DNA from: an uncultured Chitinophagaceae bacterium
GTDB lineage: Bacteria; Bacteroidota; Bacteroidia; Chitinophagales; Chitinophagaceae
Assembly (NCBI GenBank): GCA_946885665.1
Contig: CAMPGT010000007.1
Span: forward strand, 1 to 38,384
Direction: 5' to 3'
DNA length: 38,384 bases
This document shows, piece by piece, positions 33,557 through 38,384 of the stretch (the first letter of the stretch is position 1; every line of letters begins with the position of its first letter). The notes beneath the pieces were generated by a model. It saw only the letters and a program-made list of their open reading frames with translations. It was not told the DNA's origin and did not search any database. Made by a program: the position numbers and the translations under genes.

Positions 33557-34000
33557 TTAACACGAGATCTTATCTACCCTCGCCTGGTGCCTTCCGCCTT
33601 CAAAATCCGTGCAGAGGAACACTTCCACCATTTCTTTCGCCTCTGCAATGCTCACAAAGCGCGCAGGTAAGCAGATCACATTGGCGTTATTATGCAGCCT
33701 CGCAAGTTTCGAGATTTCCGGCGTCCAGCAAAGGGCCGCCCTGATGCCCTGGTGCTTATTGGCCGTGATCGCCACGCCGTTGCCGCTTCCGCAGATCAGG
33801 ATGCCTGCCGACACTTCTCTCTTTTCAACGGCATAGGCCACGGGGTGTGCAAAATCGGGATAATCGACCGACTTGTTTTCATAAACACCCATATCCTTCA
33901 CCTGGAACCCCTTTTCTTCAAGAAACTCCACCAGCGCTATTTTGAATTCGTAGCCGGCGTGATCGCTGCCGATGGCTATCGGTTGAATGTTGTCTCGCAT
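33557..34000 (-). CDS. rpiB: Ribose-5-phosphate isomerase B
   Basis: 147 residues from the ATG at 34000-33998 (MRDNIQPIAIGSDHAGYE); a TTG three codons upstream is less likely. The substrate loops GSDHAGYEFK and ICGSGNGVAITANK are present. Type B enzymes normally use a Cys as base in the (C/S)GxG loop: here ICGSGNG has the Cys. It interconverts ribose-5-phosphate and ribulose-5-phosphate. It follows tatC by 20 bases, with a TAACTTGC near -7 in the gap. Confidence 0.95.
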   Translation of the reverse strand: MRDNIQPIAIGSDHAGYEFKIALVEFLEEKGFQVKDMGVYENKSVDYPDFAHPVAYAVEKREVSAGILICGSGNGVAITANKHQGIRAALCWTPEISKLARLHNNANVICLPARFVSIAEAKEMVEVFLCTDFEGGRHQARVDKISC

Positions 34001-34020
34001 AAAACGCAAGTTACTTTTTT

Positions 34021-34866
34021 CTATTCTCTCATTTTCGCCTCTTCAATTTTATAGATCCTGGAAGAGAGCAATATGCTGAACTCATACAGGAGGATAAGCG
34101 GAACGGTAACCAGCATCTGGCTCATCCAGTCAGGAGACGGCGTTATAATGGCGGCCACAATAAGGATGGCCACGAAAGCGTATTTGCGGTATGTTTTGAG
34201 GAACATCGGCGTGATAAGGCCAATTTTCGTAAGCACATAAGCCACAACGGGCAACTGGAAGGAGATGGCTCCTCCAAGGGTAATATTCACGAGGTTATCA
34301 ACGTAATCGGAAAGCATCGGCCTCGTTTCAAGTATATTGAGCGTGCCCAACTGGTAATTGCTCAGAAAGCTGAAGGTGAACGGCGCCAGCAGGTAATAGC
34401 CAAATGCCGCGCCCGTGAAGAAGAACACCGAAACGAAAAAGATGGCGAATCTCGTGGTTTGCACCTCTTTAGGTGTAAGTGCGGGTTTGATGAACTTCCA
34501 AAATTCCCAGAAAATGTAGGGAAAGGCGACGATAAAGCCGCCTACAAAAGCTATGGAAATGCTCGAAATGAACTGCGAGCCAAAGGTGGTAGCCTGCAGG
34601 TGCGCCGTAACGGCGGGCATGCAAAGCGAATCGCCCATTCCCGCCCAATGACTGAACCGGCAAAGGGCGTCATAACTCCAGAAATCCGGCCGTATGGGCC
34701 CCAGGATCACCGTATCAAAAAACACATCCATCTTAATAAAGATGAGAATGGCCACTACGATAATGGCGAGAAGGGACCTCACTATGTGCCAGCGGAGCTC
34801 TTCCAGGTGGTCCACGAAACTCATCTCCCTGTCCTGGCTCCGCTTGTTTAAAAAGGATAATGCCAT
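34021..34866 (-). CDS. tatC: Sec-independent protein translocase subunit TatC
   Basis: 281 residues with six predicted membrane helices. The N-terminal segment MSFVDHLEELRWHIVRS holds the conserved Glu/Leu/Arg that recognise the twin-arginine signal, and FWEFWKFIKPALTPKE is the family motif after the third helix. A larger than usual first periplasmic loop (about 55-105) is seen. It forms the Tat receptor with TatA/TatB, which are not in this window. An exact -7 element is 33 bases upstream. Confidence 0.97.
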   Translation of the reverse strand: MALSFLNKRSQDREMSFVDHLEELRWHIVRSLLAIIVVAILIFIKMDVFFDTVILGPIRPDFWSYDALCRFSHWAGMGDSLCMPAVTAHLQATTFGSQFISSISIAFVGGFIVAFPYIFWEFWKFIKPALTPKEVQTTRFAIFFVSVFFFTGAAFGYYLLAPFTFSFLSNYQLGTLNILETRPMLSDYVDNLVNITLGGAISFQLPVVAYVLTKIGLITPMFLKTYRKYAFVAILIVAAIITPSPDWMSQMLVTVPLILLYEFSILLSSRIYKIEEAKMRE

Positions 34867-34899
34867 TTATTTATTTACTTCTGTACGCTTATAGCGCCG

Positions 34900-34907
34900 C
34901 AAATTTA
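34900..34907 (-). promoter_or_regulatory. -7 promoter element of tatC
   Basis: Exact TAnnTTTG match (TAAATTTG, followed by C), 33 bases before the tatC ATG, in the 58-base gap to the CBS-domain gene. Confidence 0.6.
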
Positions 34908-34924
34908 AGGGTAATCTCTCCCAC

Positions 34925-36193
34925 TTATTGCAGGATCTTTAAACGCACCATTTCTATCCTCGTGTCGCTCACGTGGAGAATCTCAAACTCATAGTTATTG
35001 ATAATAATGCGCTCTTTCAGTTTGGGTATCGACTCATGCTCATTGATGATGAATCCTGATAAAGTTTCCGACGATTCATCAGGGAATTCAAAACCATACT
35101 TGCCGATAAGGTAATCCAGCTCCAGCCTGCCCGACAGGATGTACTCATCCTCCGCTATTTTCTTCTCCTCGAATTCTTCCACGTCGTATTCATCCTTTAT
35201 CTCACCAAATATTTCTTCCAGCATATCTTCCATCGTCACGATCCCCGATGTACCCCCAAACTCATCCACCACCCAGGCAATACTTTTCCTTTCTTTTGAA
35301 AATTTGCTGATAAGGTCCGTGGCGCTCATGCTTTCGGGAATCGCGGGTATGGGAAGCAATATATCTTTGACCGTAGCAGGATTGGTGAACATATCCAACT
35401 GGTGGATGTAACCAACGATCTGGTCGATGTTCCCGTCGTACACCACCAGCTTGCTCAGCCTTGTGTCAACAAATTTTTTCCGCACCTCTTCAATAGATGT
35501 GTTCAGCAATATTCCTTCCACCTCCTTTCTCGGCACCAGGCACTCCCTCACTTTCACCTTGTGAAGCGACAGCGCAGCCTCAAAAAGGTCGGCGTTCAGA
35601 TCCTGGTTCTCTTCCTTAAACTCTTTCGATTGCTGGAAAAAAGTTTCAAGGTCTGCGCGCGAAAAACTTTCTTTCTTCTTGTCGATCCTCATGTCGAAGA
35701 TGATCCTGAGGATCCATTGCGACAGCGCAATGAACATCCGCGCCACCGTGTGAAAAATGTTGTAACACAGGCCCAGCAGGCCCGCCCGGGTGAAAAACAT
35801 CAGCAACGCATCGCTTTTGGTACGAAATACCGCCTTGGGGATGAACTCTCCCAGCACGATCACGACGATCATGGAAAGGAAGATTTCCAGCATCAGCCGG
35901 AGAGGGAGGATAAACGAACTGATGATCCCCGTCTTATTCAGCAGCAGGTTCCAGAATGCGCTGACCAGCAATACAAAAATTACGAGGAAAAAATTAAACC
36001 CGACGATCACCGTACCGATGAACCTCGACGGATGCTCAAACAGTGTTGACAAAAAAACGGCGCTTGCCGAACCCTGCTTTTTCTTGAGCTCTATGTTTAG
36101 CCGGTTTGCATTTGCAAACGCCACTTCGATACCGGAAAAAAATGCGATAAAGAGGAAAGCTATACAGATCGCGATAATAACGTAAACGTCCAT
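34925..36193 (-). CDS. CNNM/CBS/CorC transporter-associated membrane protein (hemolysin family)
   Basis: 422 residues. An N-terminal CNNM membrane domain (about 1-200, four helices; FFSGIEVAFANANRL and VVIVLGEFIPKAVF) is followed by a CBS pair (about 205-325; VPRKEVEGILLNTS, then IAWVVDEFGGTSGIVTMEDM) and a CorC/HlyC domain (about 340-420; YILSGRLELDYLIGKY). Members are magnesium/cobalt efflux-type proteins, often named hemolysins; the gliding protein GldE is a relative, but I cannot separate them here. It follows gmk by 91 bases. Confidence 0.9.
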   Translation of the reverse strand: MDVYVIIAICIAFLFIAFFSGIEVAFANANRLNIELKKKQGSASAVFLSTLFEHPSRFIGTVIVGFNFFLVIFVLLVSAFWNLLLNKTGIISSFILPLRLMLEIFLSMIVVIVLGEFIPKAVFRTKSDALLMFFTRAGLLGLCYNIFHTVARMFIALSQWILRIIFDMRIDKKKESFSRADLETFFQQSKEFKEENQDLNADLFEAALSLHKVKVRECLVPRKEVEGILLNTSIEEVRKKFVDTRLSKLVVYDGNIDQIVGYIHQLDMFTNPATVKDILLPIPAIPESMSATDLISKFSKERKSIAWVVDEFGGTSGIVTMEDMLEEIFGEIKDEYDVEEFEEKKIAEDEYILSGRLELDYLIGKYGFEFPDESSETLSGFIINEHESIPKLKERIIINNYEFEILHVSDTRIEMVRLKILQ

Positions 36194-36284
36194 ATCAAAA
36201 GATGACCACTAAATTATACATAAAAAATTATCGCGGGAAGAGCTATTTCCTGAATTTTCCACTAAAAACACTGCGGGCAAAGCG

Positions 36285-36890
36285 TTATTTAACTTTTTTT
36301 GGTGCGGCCGGCGCGGTGTCGCCAATAAATCCTTTTACAAAATCCATCGCTTCTTTTCTTGCCGCGTCCAGGTTATGGTTCACAATGGTGTGCGTAAACG
36401 AGTGTTTGAACGAAATTTCGTACGACGCCTTGTTGATGCGGGCGTCCAGCGATTCCTTGGTTTCGGTGCCCCGGCCCTGCAATCTTCTTTTCAGTTCTTC
36501 GATGGAGGGGGGCTCTATGAAAATTGAGAATGTTTTATCCGGAAACTGTTGCTGTACGTGAATGGCGCCCTTAACGTCTATGTCGAGCACGGGAATTTTG
36601 GCGTTTGCCCAAATTCGCTGCAGTTCCGACTTCAGCGTTCCATAGTATTTGCCTTCGTAGACCATTTCCCATTCAACAAATTCGTTGGCCTGTATCTTTT
36701 GTTTAAATTCTTCCGGCGACATAAAATAATAGTCCACTCCGCTGATCTCGTTTTCGCGTGGCAGCCTTGTGGCAGCGGAAACCGAGAATGCAAGCTCAGG
36801 CACATGCCGCAACAGGTGTGTGGTCACGGACGTTTTACCCGCACCGGAGGGCGCCGTGATGATCAGAATTTTTTGGGTACCGTTCTCCAT
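36285..36890 (-). CDS. gmk: Guanylate kinase
   Basis: 201 residues. P-loop APSGAGKTS at about residues 13-21, GMP-binding segments SVSAATRLPRENEISGVDYY and EFVEWEMVYEGKYYGTLKSE, and the FIEPPSIEELKRRLQGRGTE lid region. It phosphorylates GMP to GDP. A short Pro/Lys-rich tail ends the protein. It follows murA by 18 bases; an exact -7 element ends 7 bases before its ATG, inside that gap. Confidence 0.97.
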   Translation of the reverse strand: MENGTQKILIITAPSGAGKTSVTTHLLRHVPELAFSVSAATRLPRENEISGVDYYFMSPEEFKQKIQANEFVEWEMVYEGKYYGTLKSELQRIWANAKIPVLDIDVKGAIHVQQQFPDKTFSIFIEPPSIEELKRRLQGRGTETKESLDARINKASYEISFKHSFTHTIVNHNLDAARKEAMDFVKGFIGDTAPAAPKKVK

Positions 36891-36897
36891 TGGCTTG

Positions 36898-36905
36898 CAA
36901 ATTTA
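36898..36905 (-). promoter_or_regulatory. -7 promoter element of gmk
   Basis: Exact TAnnTTTG match (TAAATTTG, followed by C), ending 7 bases before the gmk ATG. A message from it would have almost no leader. Confidence 0.6.
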
Positions 36906-36908
36906 CGA

Positions 36909-38216
36909 TCAGGGCAGCCTTTTTATCTGTGCACCGAGGTTTCTTAACCTTTCATCTATATGCTGGTAGCCCCGGTCTATCTGTTCGATATTCTGGATAA
37001 TGCTTCTGCCTTCGGCGCTGAGCGCCGCTATCAGCAACGCCACACCTGCACGAATATCGGGACTGCTCATCGTTATTCCTCTAAGCGAATGTTGCCGCCC
37101 AAGGCCCACCACGGCCGCCCGATGCGGGTCGCAAAGAATGATTTGCGCACCCATTTCCATCAGCTTATCAACAAAAAACAACCGGCTCTCAAACATTTTC
37201 TGGTGAATAAGAACAGATCCCCGCGCCTGCGTGGCCACCACAAGCACAATGCTCAAAAGATCGGGCGTAAAGCCCGGCCAGGGGTGGTCATAAATGGTAA
37301 GGATGGATCCGTCCAGGAAGCTTTGAATCTCGTAACTGTCCTGTGCCGGAACGTGAATATCATCGCCCGAAAATTCCATGGAGATGCCGAGCAGCCTGAA
37401 CTTTTCAGGGATCACGCCGAGGTTGCCGATGCCGGCATTTTTGATGGTGATGTCTCCCTGCGTCATAGCCGCCATTCCAATGAAGGAGCCCACTTCGATC
37501 ATATCGGGCAATAGCCGGTGTTCGGTTCCCGACAGTTTATCAACGCCAATTATGGTGAGGAGGTTGCTGCCAATGCCTTCGATGCGGGCGCCCATGCGGT
37601 TCAGCATTTTGCAGAGTTGCTGAATATAAGGTTCGCAGGCGGCATTGTAAATGGTGGTGGTGCCCTCCGCAAGCACTGCTGCCATAATGATGTTTGCCGT
37701 GCCGGTTACCGATGGTTCATCGAGCAGCAGGCCCGCACCTTTCAGCCTTGCGGCGGTCAGGTGGAAAAAGCCGTCATCGGCGTCGTAGGAAAAGTTGGCT
37801 CCCAGTTTTTGAAAGCCGACGATATGCGTATCCAGTCTTCTCCTGCCAATTTTGTCGCCTCCGGGCCGGGGGATGTAGGCTTTTTTGAAGCGGGCCAGCA
37901 TCGGTCCCGCGGTCATTACCGAGCCACGCAGCCTGCCACCCTTGTTCCTGAATGCTTCTGTTTCGAGATAGCCGGTATCCACAGCATCGGCCTGGAAAGT
38001 GCAGGTGCCTCTGTCAAGCCGCTCTGTTTTCACGCCCATCTCTCCGAGGAGCTCAATTAACAGGTTTACATCGATGATGTCGGGAATGTTGCTGATCGTT
38101 ACTTTACCGGAGGTGAGCAGTACGGCGCTGATAATTTGCAGGGCTTCGTTTTTGGCGCCTTGCGGAATGATATCTCCCTGTAATTTTTTACCTCCAATTA
38201 CTTCAAACGATGGCAT
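36909..38216 (-). CDS. murA: UDP-N-acetylglucosamine 1-carboxyvinyltransferase, Asp-type active site
   Basis: 435 residues, normal length. Begins with GGKKLQGDIIPQGAKNEAL, including the Lys-Asn pair of MurA. The active-site loop reads RPGGDKIGRRRLDTH where most MurA proteins have GGC: the catalytic Cys is replaced by D121 (codon at 37856-37854). The change is known to allow catalysis and to prevent covalent fosfomycin binding (e.g. in Mycobacterium). It takes the first committed step of peptidoglycan synthesis, adding enolpyruvate to UDP-GlcNAc. It is 22 bases after the preceding gene in the same direction. Confidence 0.97.
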   Translation of the reverse strand: MPSFEVIGGKKLQGDIIPQGAKNEALQIISAVLLTSGKVTISNIPDIIDVNLLIELLGEMGVKTERLDRGTCTFQADAVDTGYLETEAFRNKGGRLRGSVMTAGPMLARFKKAYIPRPGGDKIGRRRLDTHIVGFQKLGANFSYDADDGFFHLTAARLKGAGLLLDEPSVTGTANIIMAAVLAEGTTTIYNAACEPYIQQLCKMLNRMGARIEGIGSNLLTIIGVDKLSGTEHRLLPDMIEVGSFIGMAAMTQGDITIKNAGIGNLGVIPEKFRLLGISMEFSGDDIHVPAQDSYEIQSFLDGSILTIYDHPWPGFTPDLLSIVLVVATQARGSVLIHQKMFESRLFFVDKLMEMGAQIILCDPHRAAVVGLGRQHSLRGITMSSPDIRAGVALLIAALSAEGRSIIQNIEQIDRGYQHIDERLRNLGAQIKRLP

Positions 38217-38238
38217 GAATGATTATTGGCAAAAGATA

Positions 38239-38384
38239 TTACTTATATCTTTTCTTATTAAACTTTGAATTACCGTTATTCCGGTTGTCTCTATTATCCC
38301 TGCCGTCTCTGCTGTCACCGCTGCGTCCGCGGGACTGGAATTTGGAATTACGCTTATTTCTGAAGTCGTTGTAATTACTCCTGT
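38239..38384 (-). CDS. C-terminal tail of an Asn/Arg-rich protein, partial
   Basis: The last 48 codons before a TAA at 38241-38239. The reading is low complexity, rich in Asn, Arg, Ser and Lys (RSNYNDFRNKRNSKF, then SRDGRDNRDNRNNGN, ending NKKRYK). In Bacteroidota a DUF4290 protein with a basic low-complexity tail is often encoded before murA, so this may be its end. The domain itself is outside the window, so the name is an inference from position. Confidence 0.6.
   Translation of the reverse strand, partial: RSNYNDFRNKRNSKFQSRGRSGDSRDGRDNRDNRNNGNSKFNKKRYK

Overview
The window looks like a chromosomal stretch of a member of the Bacteroidota, most likely a Chitinophagaceae-type bacterium. 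Seen directly: at least nine genes are preceded by the Bacteroidota -7 element TAnnTTTG; clear Shine-Dalgarno sequences are scarce; one secreted protein carries a C-terminal type IX secretion sorting tail. Families typical of the phylum are present (DUF5606, DUF2911, bacterial GH3-type proteins, fused E1 dehydrogenase, futalosine-pathway MqnC, MurA with Asp in place of the catalytic Cys). The taxonomic call is an inference. I see no rRNA, tRNA, insertion sequence, prophage or CRISPR array, and no gene-free stretch longer than about 200 bases.

Layout. 1-5041 (minus strand): a possible operon of a secreted two-DTG aspartyl protease with a PDZ domain, a catalytic M16 peptidase, its zinc-less M16 partner, and a fused E1 alpha/beta 2-oxoacid dehydrogenase cut by the window edge. 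5141-10361 (plus): mqnC (menaquinone synthesis) and a 1336-residue hybrid histidine kinase. 10362-11784 (minus): an ECF sigma factor, a short membrane protein that could be its anti-sigma factor, and a small membrane-anchored CpxP/Spy-like protein. 11884-14318 (plus): a DUF5606 protein with a Lys/Ala-rich tail and an M3 oligoendopeptidase. 14500-16091: a metal locus with SCO and a Fur-family repressor on minus and a MerC-domain membrane protein on plus, with a perfect 17-bp palindrome in the shared promoter region. 16147-19171 (plus): NifU-like Fe-S protein, NadR-type kinase domain protein, GT39 glycosyltransferase. 19173-22073 (minus): mtgA, a LysE-type exporter and a GH3-type protein. 22181-23035 (plus): GT2 glycosyltransferase. 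23039-28037 (minus): uvrB, an AsmA-like protein and mgsA. 28129-28758 (plus): the sorting-domain protein. 28871-31860 (minus): ACP phosphodiesterase, DUF2911 lipoprotein, asparagine synthetase. 31996-33546 (plus): a small secreted protein and a deoxyhypusine-synthase-like enzyme. 33557-38384 (minus): rpiB, tatC, a CNNM/CBS/CorC protein, gmk, murA and the tail of an Asn/Arg-rich protein.

Most of the window is housekeeping. The parts most worth following up are the Fur/SCO/MerC locus with its candidate operator, the extended -7 motif very close to start codons (several predicted leaderless transcripts), the deoxyhypusine-synthase homologue, and the ECF sigma cassette with unassigned partners. 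I did not find a clearly new multi-gene defence or mobile system.
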